Source: Mitosporidium daphniae
Lineage: Eukaryota > Microsporidia
Reading direction: 5' to 3'
Length of the DNA: 45,274 bases
Assembly: GCF_000760515.2 (NCBI RefSeq)
Contig: NW_013546523.1
Coordinates: 1 to 45,274 of the forward strand
In this document: in pieces, positions 1-11,996 of the stretch
How positions within the stretch are numbered: position 1 is the first letter of the stretch
How the letters are laid out: each line of letters opens with the position of its first letter
The notes under the pieces: generated by a model
Seen by the model: the letters and a program-made list of their open reading frames with translations, nothing else
Database searches by the model: none
Told to the model about the DNA's origin: nothing
Translations under genes and position numbers: made by a program

Positions 1-3000
1 ATGGATTTCCCGTTTATTAATGGCATTCAAAAGACCAACATTAGAATTACTAGGGATTCCCCCGAAAGCCCGTGTGCTGTTGAGCCTGATGGCATCGATC
101 ATGGATTTCTCATACACATAACCAATTTACACCGATGGTTCAACCTATTCTATCCTTCTGGCGATCTTTTGGACATCAGCGACTACAGAGGCACTTTGGC
201 CTTTTTGGAGCTTTTTGATGTATATGGGCCTCTCTTAAAAAAGAAGAAAGCCCGGGTTGAATCTGTTCTCCGCGAGTTCGGGACCAGAGCAGCTCATTGC
301 TATTTGGTGAAAATCGAGCAGCAAAAAGGATACACAGATGCCGTTGTTGGTGCAAAAATGTTCGAAACATCAAGCTATGGGCCATATTACGAAGAAAACC
401 CGGTGTATGAGCGATATTTAAGGAGACTCTATGACCGCAATAAAAGCTTTTACAAATCGCATGTAAAGGTGACTTCAAAGCTATCTCTCTTCGTTTCATC
501 TCAGTTAAATGGATTCGCATCCCCTCAAAGCAACGACAACCAGCTGTCTTTTGTATTTGTTTCCGAAAAATGCTTTGTTGGTTGCATTAAAAATACGCTG
601 CTTGCTGCATTTAACAAATGTTCGACATCTTATACCTCTGTCAATGCCATTGTATCAGAGGCCCAATGGAAAACTCTTGAACTTCAGGACCCATTTTTGT
701 CTCAGTACTGCATGAAGGCAAGGAAGGATCCTCGCGAAAACTCGTTTGTTTTTAAAAAGGAATTTTGTAAGGATCCTCGCTTGCTTCAAAAATTTTTGAA
801 AGAAAGGCCACCTGTTTGCTCAAATAGACCATATCTACCCGGAGTAGCCTCTGCACAATCTTCAGCCACATATTCCACCAATGTGCCGAAAAAATCGGTC
901 GTCATCATCACAATGGATTTGTACTCTAATGTCGTTGTATTTTTAAATTCCATTCAAAGCACACCGCCCGAAAGCTTGCTAATTGATTTCCATGTTTTGG
1001 ACGTCCCAAAGAATTTAAATTTTCTTTTGTGCCTATACACGCTCCCTGAGTTTGACAATGAAAAGTCTGCGATGAAATTGAGGTCTTTTGAGTTCTATTT
1101 GGTCGAGGACCAATCAACTGGAAAACTATCTTGCACCTCGCTAATGCTGTATGGCTACTTTAGTCAGATTCAATTTCTAAAAATTGCAAAGTCTTACACC
1201 TTGATAGACAAGCTATCTTTAAAGTCACATCCGCATTCTCATCTGATTTCATGGGTAGAATCCTCAATTCTTTCGCAAACGATCGAGTATACCGGCGATA
1301 GGGATATGAGCCACCTTTCTTTCGTTGTTCCGTCAACAGGGGCATATTTGTCAATGCTGTCTGCGCCTGAGCTTTTATCAAAGATTTGTTCTTATCTTCC
1401 AAAAACAAAGAGCTCCAAAGCATCTGAATCGCACATGCTTCATGTGCCAAAACGAATCGTCTTTGATGATGATCCACAGAGCATCGAAGTGGTGTACCTG
1501 CTGGGATGTAGCAACATTTCTTCTATGAACAATTCGAGCCCCAAATCTGGTCCTGATGTTAGGTCCCAATTGGCGTTTCAAATTCTCAAGGTGAACAAGT
1601 TAGACCCCAAAAGCGAAGATCTTTTCTTTTGCAAACTCTTTTTGCCAAATTTATTCCCTATTCCGTACATTAATTTTAATGACCAGGCCATTTTTGGGGA
1701 CCAATATCCGTGTAAAGCAGCTGCTAGAACGAGCGCTGCTTTTCATAGCCTCAAGGCTCTCTATGAAAGCGGTGTTCTAGACTGCAACTTGCTTCCGAGT
1801 GCCGAGTTTTTGAAATCTATAAATCTTGAAAAGATGAAAAAACTTGCTCACGAGAACAAAACAGGAAAAAGTGGTGGTGATGCCATTGACCAGGGTTTGG
1901 ACTATACTTCAACTCGTACCAGGGTCTATTATCCCATAAAGGTTCTGCTCAAGCCCACATACTCTTTTGAGAAAATATGGAAAATCCCCAGAATTCTGTC
2001 CATGGCCAGTTGGAAAGATAAACTTGACTTGTTCCCCAGTCAAACCAGTCACACCTTTTTCTTGTACGTGATGGATTTTGAGGATCAAAATCACATGGAT
2101 ATTATACAGAAACTTCGCCCAGGGTTTTCGTTCTTTAAAAAAGCCGAAAAGCGGCCAAACAGCGTGTTCCTGCAAGACTATAATGTCTTTAACACCGGAA
2201 ATTTCAAGAACTCCTTTGGAATCCTTCTTCCTCATCAGATAAGCACTCCTTTCCCCGCGTTTGAAGTATATCTGTCTGCAGTTACGCCTTCTAGTAAAAT
2301 GAAAGTCAATGGGCCACATTTGGTAACTTTTTCTGCAGAGCAGTTCAAGTCTATCGTTTCTTTCCAAATTGCACTATTTAAAGTTATGAATGGCTTCAAA
2401 AATAGCCTTTTGTTTGATTCAAGCCTATCCACAGAGAAGGACATAGATCAATACTTGAAATCTTACTTGTCGAGCCTTAAGGCAAATTCTCCGTCCCGAA
2501 ATTGCTTTATTGAAGAGCCGCTTTTACAAATCGACTGTCTTGAAAAAATTTCGTACCTTGTGGTTCCGGTTACTCGAAACGCTGGTGATGAAATCCCGAT
2601 TACTCCTGAAAGCTTATATGGCGCTTTTTTGCGATTTTTATCGGCCGAAAAAAAATTTCCACCCTGTCTGGAGAGCTGGAGAATCGACTGGCCATTATTA
2701 AGTTCTGGGTGTTCTTTTTTTTCTGGCACGAAACCTCAAATTTCACTATTGTCTTTTATTGATCAGCTGTCCGAGTTTTATTTCTCAAACGTACTTCGGC
2801 CCAAAGGATTTGAAAGACCCTCTTTTTCATCATCATCATCATCATCATCAGTGTTGACTCACCATATGTTTGATGATCCCGGATGTGTGGAGAACAATCT
2901 TGATAATTTTGTTTTCTTTTCGCTTCAAAAGATTACTGTGTATCACCGATATTCGGATATTGGATATAGAATTGAGAAGGTCAGATGTGATTTGAACCCT

Positions 3001-5286
3001 CTATCGATGATTGAAAAAAATGGAATATCAGTTGCAGAGTATTTAAAGGCCAGGTTTTCGGTGCAAGTTAAAGACTTGTCACAGCCGCTTGTGGAATGTG
3101 TTAAGATGGAAATTCCCAATTGTTGCAATTTTATGTCGTCCTCTAATTTTGTTCTGCAAAACAGCAACCTGGAGGGCAATCTTTCGCGTTCTTCGTATGA
3201 AGAACAATGTACATACTCTAAAACCGCTCTAGATATGGTCTCGGAAAAGTCTTCACTTATCCTGGGGAAGGCCATCATTCATATCGACAATGACAAGACC
3301 GTATATGATTGTGTAAATAATGTGTCATATTCATTGGCCTCCAACTTTTCGTTACAAAAAATCACCGCCACAAACTCTAGCAGCAGTAAGACGCTACATT
3401 CGCTGTTGGTTCCCGAACTGCTGAACATTTACCCCATCACTTCTGGCCATTATTTAATATCCTCCATTTTTCCTACATGGTTTTCCCAAGTTCAAAGGTG
3501 GCTATTGATGCTGGAGTTGTTTGAGGAAGGCAATATTTTCAATTCCGTCCCGTTAAAGCCAGATTTCACCCTATTTCTTCAAGCTTTAACAGCACCTATA
3601 AATCCGAATTCGGGCGAAGATGTGGATGATGATCTCTCGGTTTCCTGTGGTGCCGGATCGTTCGATTATGAGCGGTTGGAATTACTGGGCGATTCGATCC
3701 TAAAGTTTGCCGTCTCTTTGGATCTTTTTCTCGAATCCTCCACACATTTTCCTGGCCTTCCCTCAGAGGCAGACTTGACTAGAAAAAGAAGCGAACTCAT
3801 TTGCAATGCAAATCTTTTCTCGCTTGGAATTTCGTTGCTTTCTTTACACAAATATGCAAATATTGCGGGCTTCTCGACGGTGAAAGCCTTTTTTCCTCCC
3901 CATATTTGCACGCTGATTGAAGCTCTGATTAAAAAAGACCCTTCGTTTTCATGTATTGTCCCCATCCGGCCTGTCTTTGACGAGTGTGTTTCTTGGCTTG
4001 ATTTATCTTTACACGATGAGAATTCCAGGAAAAAAGATTTCTCGCCTGTTGATGAAATGCAGTTGGATAGCCTTTGCCTTGATGACTTGCATGCACTTTA
4101 TTCTACCACCGCTCTTCGTCAGCTGGGTGTAAGATACTCAAACAAAGCCATCTCAGACATGATAGAGTCTCTTATTGGGGCATTTTATCTGTCTACGGGA
4201 CTTTCAAATACATTTTCTTTTTTACAAAAGCTAGGATTGGTTCAAATTATCGGTTCTAACCTTACTCCCGATCATATGAAAGGCTACATCAATATGAATT
4301 TGAATAACATGGCAGAGCCGGCTGGTCTTTCTTTGTTTGAGAAAACAGAGGCCCGTCTATTTGATAAAATCAATTGCATTAACCAGATTTTTTCGTCTCC
4401 AGAGCTTTCGGCTTTGATTTACGTCTTTGATGACAAGCATGGGTTTCGATGTTCTTTTTCCAATACTCTCGATAGAATATCAACGAGCTTGAACTATCAA
4501 TTTAAGGATCCCAGGTTGGCTCTTCTTGCAACGGTACATCCGTCTCTTTCAGCTGCCTTTAATTTTGAAAGACTGGAATTCCTTGGAGATGCCGTTTTGG
4601 ATTTTGTTGTCACCAAATATTTTTATGAGAAATATCCAAACCTCAGGCCAAATGAGCTGACTCTTTTGAGATCCTCTTCCGTTGATAACGAGTCTTTTTC
4701 CAGAATGCTCTGTTTGCTACAGCTGCATGATGTCTTTTTTAATACCCAAAAAAATAACCTGCTTGCCGAGTCTGTAAAGGCATATGTGGACTATCTGCAT
4801 TCAAATGATAAAGCATTCATTGATGACTACCGAACCTTCACTGGTGATCAAATTTCAAAGCCCACATCCCATGATTGCTCGGCGATCTTTTCTGCACCAA
4901 AGATCTTGTGCGATCTCTTCGAAAGCATTGCGGGCGCAATTTTTCTCGACTTGGGATGCGATCTTGATGGCTTCTGGAATATTTACAAGCATATCATTTC
5001 ATTCTATTTGGATAGAAATTCAAAGCACAAGCAACTGGGTCTGAATCCAGTAAAGGATTTGATGGAGAGTGTTTTGAAGCTGGGAATACTGCCAGGCGAG
5101 CTAATCTTTGAATTCCAACATGAGCATTCGTTAGAAAATGTGATGCATCGATGTATCATCAAACTACGGGGAAAGGTTCTTGCCAACGTGCTTGCAACTG
5201 GTCGCACATGGGCTAAGCGTACAGCGGCATCTAAAGCATTGGAGTATATTGTCAAAGGCGGCTATAAGGAGGTGCTGCTCAATTAG
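1..5286 (+). CDS. dcr1: Dicer-like RNase III (possibly N-terminally incomplete)
   Basis: Dicer cuts double-stranded RNA into small RNAs for silencing. Domains visible in order: a Dicer-dimerisation (DUF283) region at about residues 443-600, opening with VPSTGA and closing with GVLDCNLLP; a PAZ region near 985-1045 (GISVAEYLKARF); two RNase III domains; and a divergent dsRNA-binding domain at about 1680-1757. RNase IIIa has ERLELLGD with acidic residues E1227, D1231, D1386 and E1389. RNase IIIb has ERLEFLGD with E1526, D1530, D1638 and E1641, so both active sites look intact. No Walker A, DExH or QxxGRxR helicase motif is visible in the first 440 residues, only a weak motif-IV-like FVFVSEK. 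The ATG is the first base of the window, so a helicase could lie upstream. There is no intron in 5.3 kb. A short poly-serine run is encoded by TCA repeats. Confidence 0.93.
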   Translation: MDFPFINGIQKTNIRITRDSPESPCAVEPDGIDHGFLIHITNLHRWFNLFYPSGDLLDISDYRGTLAFLELFDVYGPLLKKKKARVESVLREFGTRAAHCYLVKIEQQKGYTDAVVGAKMFETSSYGPYYEENPVYERYLRRLYDRNKSFYKSHVKVTSKLSLFVSSQLNGFASPQSNDNQLSFVFVSEKCFVGCIKNTLLAAFNKCSTSYTSVNAIVSEAQWKTLELQDPFLSQYCMKARKDPRENSFVFKKEFCKDPRLLQKFLKERPPVCSNRPYLPGVASAQSSATYSTNVPKKSVVIITMDLYSNVVVFLNSIQSTPPESLLIDFHVLDVPKNLNFLLCLYTLPEFDNEKSAMKLRSFEFYLVEDQSTGKLSCTSLMLYGYFSQIQFLKIAKSYTLIDKLSLKSHPHSHLISWVESSILSQTIEYTGDRDMSHLSFVVPSTGAYLSMLSAPELLSKICSYLPKTKSSKASESHMLHVPKRIVFDDDPQSIEVVYLLGCSNISSMNNSSPKSGPDVRSQLAFQILKVNKLDPKSEDLFFCKLFLPNLFPIPYINFNDQAIFGDQYPCKAAARTSAAFHSLKALYESGVLDCNLLPSAEFLKSINLEKMKKLAHENKTGKSGGDAIDQGLDYTSTRTRVYYPIKVLLKPTYSFEKIWKIPRILSMASWKDKLDLFPSQTSHTFFLYVMDFEDQNHMDIIQKLRPGFSFFKKAEKRPNSVFLQDYNVFNTGNFKNSFGILLPHQISTPFPAFEVYLSAVTPSSKMKVNGPHLVTFSAEQFKSIVSFQIALFKVMNGFKNSLLFDSSLSTEKDIDQYLKSYLSSLKANSPSRNCFIEEPLLQIDCLEKISYLVVPVTRNAGDEIPITPESLYGAFLRFLSAEKKFPPCLESWRIDWPLLSSGCSFFSGTKPQISLLSFIDQLSEFYFSNVLRPKGFERPSFSSSSSSSSVLTHHMFDDPGCVENNLDNFVFFSLQKITVYHRYSDIGYRIEKVRCDLNPLSMIEKNGISVAEYLKARFSVQVKDLSQPLVECVKMEIPNCCNFMSSSNFVLQNSNLEGNLSRSSYEEQCTYSKTALDMVSEKSSLILGKAIIHIDNDKTVYDCVNNVSYSLASNFSLQKITATNSSSSKTLHSLLVPELLNIYPITSGHYLISSIFPTWFSQVQRWLLMLELFEEGNIFNSVPLKPDFTLFLQALTAPINPNSGEDVDDDLSVSCGAGSFDYERLELLGDSILKFAVSLDLFLESSTHFPGLPSEADLTRKRSELICNANLFSLGISLLSLHKYANIAGFSTVKAFFPPHICTLIEALIKKDPSFSCIVPIRPVFDECVSWLDLSLHDENSRKKDFSPVDEMQLDSLCLDDLHALYSTTALRQLGVRYSNKAISDMIESLIGAFYLSTGLSNTFSFLQKLGLVQIIGSNLTPDHMKGYINMNLNNMAEPAGLSLFEKTEARLFDKINCINQIFSSPELSALIYVFDDKHGFRCSFSNTLDRISTSLNYQFKDPRLALLATVHPSLSAAFNFERLEFLGDAVLDFVVTKYFYEKYPNLRPNELTLLRSSSVDNESFSRMLCLLQLHDVFFNTQKNNLLAESVKAYVDYLHSNDKAFIDDYRTFTGDQISKPTSHDCSAIFSAPKILCDLFESIAGAIFLDLGCDLDGFWNIYKHIISFYLDRNSKHKQLGLNPVKDLMESVLKLGILPGELIFEFQHEHSLENVMHRCIIKLRGKVLANVLATGRTWAKRTAASKALEYIVKGGYKEVLLN
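2827..2853 (+). repeat. (TCA)9 microsatellite inside the Dicer gene
   Basis: Nine tandem TCA triplets encode a poly-serine run just before the PAZ region. The repeat is in frame, so length changes would only alter the serine count. Confidence 0.9.
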
Positions 5287-5307
5287 AAATTAAATTTATT
5301 TTATTTT

Positions 5308-6663
5308 ATGGACGAGAACTTGTCCGCAAATGCCTTTGTCGTGCAGAAGGTCCTTTCTCCCGTCCACACGAGGGCCATCAAACAAGAATCACATGCGGCG
5401 GGGCATATACGGGCTTCAGTCGTGGCAAGCCACTATTCTTTCATTGAGCGCGAAGTGCTTGCAAAGCTTTTTTCCTCCGACCTTTCAACGCTTTGTTCCA
5501 TGTGTCTTTTGAAATCTTTTGAAGCCTTTCAATTAAATTTGGAGGCTCTTTCGAAATTGCCAATGGCTTTACATGCACTTTGGCTATTTGTTGTATATTT
5601 GACTCCTTTTTTCTATTCCAATATTGATCCAGTCCCATCAAATGCTGCCAAAATAGAATTTTATCCATGTAGCGTTGAATCGATTAGCTCATCTAGAGCC
5701 AAGTACTTGCATCAGCTAGATCGCTATTTTACTTGCATTTCATATGCTTATCGAAAATTGGCCAGCCATAGCCCGCAGAACAATCTTCGTATCTTGAAGA
5801 CATTGTCTGCAAAGGAGGAAGCCCTGAATTTGTTCAAAATCCCGATTTTCTCGCTTGGCATAAATATATCCTGCTTCATCGGCCTAATTCCATGCACGCT
5901 TTCTTCTCTTTCCTTGGAGGGTTGCGGGTTATTTGACAAAGAGCTGGGTGTTCTGTTAGAAGTGATATCAATTAAACTGCCAAATCTGAAGGAGCTGAAC
6001 CTTTCACATAATAACAGGGTTACAGATGCCTCCTTCAATGAGATTTTTTCATCCATGGTTCGGCATCTAAGGACCCAAAGCTCGCCACCCTTTTGCGCCC
6101 TAGAAAAACTAAGCTTGGCAGCAAATGAGTTGCTCTTTTCGTCAATCAATATGGCTGTATTGTTTCTCCTTCCATCAATAAGACACATTGATCTTTCGGG
6201 TACAGCATTTGAATCAAAACGGACATCACCCGATTTCCTTGCCATCTCAACATTATTTAAACTCACTCTGGTTGAAAGTCGTCTGCAGTTTGCTGGCGGA
6301 ATCGATGTTTACACTCTGTTAAGCTTTTGGATTGGCCTTACAAAGGCGTTCAATATAGGGTCTGTTGAAAATTTGTATTTTAATTTGATTGAAAAGTTAT
6401 CCAAAAGTGAAGAGGATAGGTTTTCAAACCATTTTGAGCATTCGAGGGTAGCACAAAATCTGGTCCTAGAGTTTGACAAATCAGCTTTGAACAATAGCTT
6501 GATTGTGCCCATTTTTTTAAAAATCCTTCAAAAGGGTCAAGCCAAACGCCACAAATTTAATGCCATTGATGATCCCGCTCAAGGGGGGGAGCGAGCATGG
6601 ATTTCCTCAAACAGCGTAAAATCGGCCGATTCAAATTTAAATATTTTTAGTCTTTATAAATAA
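5308..6663 (+). CDS. Leucine-rich-repeat protein
   Basis: This 451-residue single-exon protein has leucine-rich repeats in its middle (around residues 200-320), for example LKELNLSHNNRVTDASF, LEKLSLAANEL and IRHIDLSGTAF. The N-terminal 150 residues are helical and hydrophobic and could be an F-box-like or adaptor region, but no F-box signature is clear. Similar fungal LRR proteins of the LRRC42 kind exist, though the assignment is loose. The start lies 21 bp after the Dicer stop, behind an AT-rich tract (AAATTAAATTTA) like those before other genes here. LRR proteins of this type usually serve as protein-binding scaffolds; the partner is unknown. Confidence 0.75.
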   Translation: MDENLSANAFVVQKVLSPVHTRAIKQESHAAGHIRASVVASHYSFIEREVLAKLFSSDLSTLCSMCLLKSFEAFQLNLEALSKLPMALHALWLFVVYLTPFFYSNIDPVPSNAAKIEFYPCSVESISSSRAKYLHQLDRYFTCISYAYRKLASHSPQNNLRILKTLSAKEEALNLFKIPIFSLGINISCFIGLIPCTLSSLSLEGCGLFDKELGVLLEVISIKLPNLKELNLSHNNRVTDASFNEIFSSMVRHLRTQSSPPFCALEKLSLAANELLFSSINMAVLFLLPSIRHIDLSGTAFESKRTSPDFLAISTLFKLTLVESRLQFAGGIDVYTLLSFWIGLTKAFNIGSVENLYFNLIEKLSKSEEDRFSNHFEHSRVAQNLVLEFDKSALNNSLIVPIFLKILQKGQAKRHKFNAIDDPAQGGERAWISSNSVKSADSNLNIFSLYK

Positions 6664-6670
6664 AAATACG

Positions 6671-9600
6671 ATGCTTGTGAATCGAACCAACAACCCCAGC
6701 TGTGATCTTTCAATATTCCTTATTCGACGGATTGCATTATCGGGCAATTCAGGTTTGCGGGCTCAAATCTCATTCACATAATAGGGGCCTCTATTTCTGA
6801 AGTGATAGATATGTTGCTCCAGCATCAGAAAGATCCCATTGGAGATAATATTTCCATTGAAGAGAAAGCCGCTCTCGTCCAGCCATTGTGGATTGGCCTA
6901 TTTGATTCCATCCAGTCTTTCCTTGTATATTTTTTTGAGCATGATCCTGTAAATCGATTTTATTTTTACTGTTGCTAGTCGACGTTTTTTCNCAGTGCAG
7001 GTCTTTTTTGTGAGTTAGTTTCTTTGCTAAAATCGCCTTTGAAAATAGTGATAATCCCAAAACTGCGGCATCGAATCCATTTTGGTACTTTTTTATCTGG
7101 AGGCGGCAGCAGCATTGCATCAACACTCCCCGCTCAAGAGTCTAATGAATTGGCAGACTTTGCACTTCCCACACCAAGTGGCATTAGATGGACTGCGCAG
7201 CCAATATCGTTTTTGAGCTCAATCATAGAGAGCGGTCCTCGGGGCATAAAAACCTCGGAGATATCAAAAAAGCTGCATTTTGATCCTCGTTCTTCTTACT
7301 TTTTTTCTCGGCGTTTGGAAGCCGTAAACTTGATCGAAGCCGAATCCATAAAATCGCAGTCCTCTAATTTATTGCGAGCAAAGAGATTTATACCAAGTTA
7401 TGGGAGATCCATTTCATTGGTAATTGCTTCTGGTATTGATGTCAATCAGCTAGTGGCTCAAATTTCAGAATTATCGGTGAAAGCAGGCGGTGCTGTTTGC
7501 TTGGAAGATATTGTATCTTCCCTTTGGAGGATCCATACCAAGACCTCCTTGACATTCCGGAATCAAGAAACAGAAGAGCCGGCATCTCCTTTGTTTACGG
7601 ACGCAATCAAATATCTTCTTAAGGGTCTATTGGATGCTGGCCAAATTAAATATATCGTAGCCACGGTCAATAATTCATCGGCCCCCGTTGAGTGCTATCA
7701 GCCGATAGATACGAAAGAAGGCTCTAAACGCAAGCTATATGCTGAAAATATAGACGCAGACGAGCATGGGGGTGAAGGCGAGGGTGAAGCTGAAACTCAA
7801 CTAACGCTGGTTCAAAAATGGTTTAAAGCAAACTATGCCTCTTTGATTGGCATTCCTATCAAGATTCAAATTCTTGAAGTTTTAAGAAGATTGGGCCCAA
7901 GGGGTGCTATCATTTCGGAGCTTTGCGCTTTGCTTAATTTGAGACCAAAAGGGCTGGCTTCATTGATGGAGTCATATAAATCTCCCAAAAAAGCTTCAAC
8001 CCCCCTCTCTGAAAAGTCTATTGTTACTTCGATTACAGAACACTGTGGGAGGAGTAGAAGAATCAGATATTTTTACCAAGGTCCTCTTGACAGGCCTCTT
8101 TCGATCAAATGGGTGCTTTGTCAACCCCGTTTTTCCTCTTGTTCTTCGCCCTCTTCAACGGAAGACACCAAGCCGATCACTAAAGAAAAAGACCAATTGG
8201 AGCCAAAAAAATTCAAAGAAGATGCCGACACAAATACGCGATCTATCAGTACCACCAGATTAAACCGAGAAAAAACCGTTCTTCAATGGCTTTCGCATGA
8301 AAAGGTGATCCCCGTTACACGCGAATTGGCGAAAAGATTACAAGAAAACGAAGGAGACTTCCAATATCTGATCGACACCAGATCGGTGGTCAGAATAGCT
8401 CACTCATTGGCATCCAGAAACCTGGCCAAAACACTTCCACTCAAAATGATAAACTCTGAACAGCAAATACTGTTATTGGTTTCGTTGGATCTGCTCTCAG
8501 AAGGATACCCTTTACATAACCACCCCCAAATACTAGGTGCCATTGAAAAAGAAAAGGAAAGATTATCGGCACCAAGGACAGTATCTTCAAGCCCCGCGCA
8601 AGCCCGGAACTCGATTATCAAAATCAACCGCCTTTTCAATGACAATCCGACTGAAGATATTAAAAAAGTGGCTCACAATGAAATGCAATATATCGACTAT
8701 GGATTTGTCAAAAGCCCGATCCGGCGGCTATATATTTTCCATTGCATGATCTTTCGACTCGCATCGACTTGCAACATGCTTGTTCCGAGCCCGGCCTCTG
8801 GAGCCAAGATATTTTCGGCGAATATCAACTCGCTATATTTGTGGGAATTTTTGGCCCTTTTTAGCGTACCCAGGTCGAAGAGGCTTGCTACTTATTTAGG
8901 ATTTGAAAATCCTACGCTTCCCTGGCAAACTATCCAGTCACGGCTTAATCAAAAACTATCCGATTCTCTGCCATGGATCAAGAACTTTCTTATTGACAAA
9001 AGAACCATGGACACGCAATGCGATTCAAATGACGATTATAACGCGTCTTTTGGTGGTGCCGACTATCCGATCCGGAAAAAATGGCTTGCATACCTGGCTT
9101 CTCTGGCAGAATTGGGAATCCTTTCTCCTTGCCAGGATTTTTCGCCAAATTTTACCGCACCTACTGGTGGCTTGATTGTTTTGAATCCAGATTCTCAAAC
9201 GCCTATCATCGGTGTGGAAGACCTGCCTATGGTTCCTCCCCTACAGCTAGCTTTGAAGAGCCCATCTGGAATTGATATTTCATGCCCTCTAGCTATTGAC
9301 AGGTTCTGGGCCGAATTCGAATTCCAGCTTATTAGTGTTGTCTCTTCCAAGAAGAATGCTGATGATAATAGCTTCTTGAGTGTAGCAGAGAATCCTGAAA
9401 GTTGTGAAAACTCTGGAAACTTGGAAATCGCTGCCATACCAAGTTCAGATTTTGCAGAAGAAAACTCGGGCCTATTGTCTTCAGAGTCTTCTCAATATGC
9501 GGCTAATTTGTGTGCCTTTATCCCTTTCAATCTTCCAACAGAATCTTCTAGCATACTTGCTACACTAAAGTCGCTTTGTTTGTCCTTTTACAAACCATTA

Positions 9601-11996
9601 GACGCCTTGTGTCGGTTTAATTTTCGTTGCAAGCCACGCAAGTTAATTTCAGAGCTCTTTACTCTTGAGCAGTGTCTGCCACTGGAAGAGATTCTAAAGT
9701 CGTTTAAAAGTTGGATTTCAATACGCAAACCATCTCCTAGTGAGACTCTATTAGCACTACTTTCCATATCATCGGATTATAAAATTCCACTATCTGTGAT
9801 GTTTTCTTCCGAAACCCTTCCATTGATTGCAAATGCATCTCAACAAGACATCAATAACAGCACATTACTTTGTTCGTTTGAGGAATTAAGGATCCTGGTC
9901 GTTTTGTTTATTTTATGGTTTCTTTTTCCACCTCAAATGGCATCTGCCCTTTTTTGTATGATAACCAATAACGAAGAGCTAAAGGAAATGAAAACCATTC
10001 TTTCCATCTTGTTCTCGGATGAAAAAGACGGCTACTCGCATGAAAATATTTCCGTGGTGTTTTCAGATGTTTTTCCGGTCATCAGATCCTCGATTCTTGG
10101 AAATGGAAGGCATAAAACTTGGGCTGAAAATCAAATTAAGAGCTTCATTCGCCCCATTTTTGATCCACTTGATAGTGATTCTCCGACTCCGCTAACCAAG
10201 CAGGCATCGTGTAACTTTTTTGACATTGCTGACTCGATAACGCTTGATTTACTGCTTCCAAACAGCACGAACCATTGTGCCTCCACTTCGTTTGAAGATA
10301 AAAAGCTAAAGCTTGGCATAAACCTGTCCGTTCCTTTTGTTTCTACCGAGCGTATTGATCCAACCTGCCAATCGGTCGTTCCAAGAACATGTCTTTTTAG
10401 TTGCAGTGAACTTCAATTCTGCAATAGCAACTCTACTCTCAACGCCATTTTGACTTCGGCATCATCAAGCGTGAAACGTAGGTTGGTAATGTATGATTTG
10501 CTTCATACGGGATTTATCTCAAATACCGACATCGCAGAGCCTGAAGACTGCTGCAGTGGCGATGTATTTACATCTGAAAAAGGCGATCAACGCAAAGTAT
10601 TGCCATCATCTCGCACAAGCCAGGCTACATTTGTGGACTTTGAGCCTGATGAAGAATTAATTGGAAGCAGGGCCAATTTGGACAATTATTCGGACGAGTT
10701 ATTCATTCGTGGCGAAGAAAAATTTGCCAATTCGTCTGTAGGCGGTTCAAACCATTCCGCTTTAGTCTGTCAATCTGCACTCAAATCTGTCGTTGCATTT
10801 GGATCGTTTCCTACCGCCACTAGCTTTACTGGAAATGATGACGAGTACGCTATGAGTGACAACAGTGATGGCGTTGTTGAGGCTTTTCCAATTGAATCGC
10901 TATTTGCAATTTTTGGATCGACTAGCCCATCTAGGCTGGCAAAGAAGTCATCTCTTTTGATCCAAATCGCCTTGGGATTGAAGAGAGATGGTGTATTTAC
11001 AAAAAGGTTCTATTTTGGACAGGAGCTGCCCATTTTATCGTCCAAGTTACGCAAGGCCTGTTGTGGGCTATCCTTATCATTCACCGATCGGTATGACGAT
11101 ATTTCAACTTACATTGTAGGTTCTCTTCCTTTTTTGTAAACCCAAAATGGGCAAGCACTGGTCAATCACTTGACCAAACCTCAAATTTGTCTTCCATACA
11201 AGCAAGTTCGGCCATTAACCCACATACAAATTTTGAAAATATTATTGATGATGTGATCTCGGGGACCTATGCGCTATCATCTCCAACGATGTGCCCCACA
11301 AGTTTCGAATCTTCTGAAAATGGGGACATCGATTTTCCCTGCCAAAACTTGAGCCTCCTTGCGATGGATAGCTCCGGCTTAGCGACCTGTTTGAGCTCCA
11401 AGATGCAGTCAAAAATAGTGTCAAACATTCTCGAAAAAGGCTTGGTTGGCGCATCTCTTTCTGAGATATGGGAATACGCCTCGCATTCTCCAAAAGAAGC
11501 GCTTTATGCTTTTTTGAAAAGCTGTTCTCAATTGACGCCCATTCATTTTGCCAGATTTGTTCACATCGACTTTGCCTCGCATTGGTTGATTCCCGTTTAC
11601 GACTCTGTCGATGCCAATTCAAAAAAGTCTCCCCGTGCCTATGTGCAGCCTAGGATTTGGTTGGCATTAAATGGCTCTTTTAACGTGGCAATATTCGATG
11701 CTGCCTTGGCAAAAATCTATGATTTCATAAAAGAGCATCCCGGAGTCTCACTGGTAATGATGGGCTTTTGTATTTTTTAGAGAATCCTTTTTCGACATTT
11801 CAGCAAATGGCTCTCTCTCCCTGAAATGGGAGACATCATGGTTGAGCTTGTGGATCATAGAAAGTTGATAAGACAAGTTTCCATCGAATACACCAGCAAT
11901 ATTCGCCAACCTTGCCACTCATCGCCGTTTGCCATTCCCGCATTTGACAAAGACTCTTATACAGTTTACTACATCTCCTTGAACAGCCATCGATGA
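6671..11996 (+). CDS. TFC3: TFIIIC large subunit, B-block binding (Tfc3/GTF3C1)
   Basis: TFIIIC binds the internal B box of tRNA genes and recruits TFIIIB for RNA polymerase III. The spliced model gives 1,738 residues. The N-terminus has the family's opening helix (LIRRIALSGNSGASISEVID), formed only after removing a 32-nt intron (6753-6784). Other introns are 6949-6978 (30 nt), 11136-11155 (20 nt) and 11754-11780 (27 nt). A winged-helix B-block module lies near residues 165-205 (GIKTSEISKKL..DPRS). Further winged-helix segments follow (GAIISELCALL), and the C-terminal one (EHPGVSL then ILFRHFSKWL) is joined across the last intron. Total exon length is a multiple of three. The 20-nt intron could instead be 71 nt using a later AG. 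One ambiguous base is at 6992. Confidence 0.85.
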
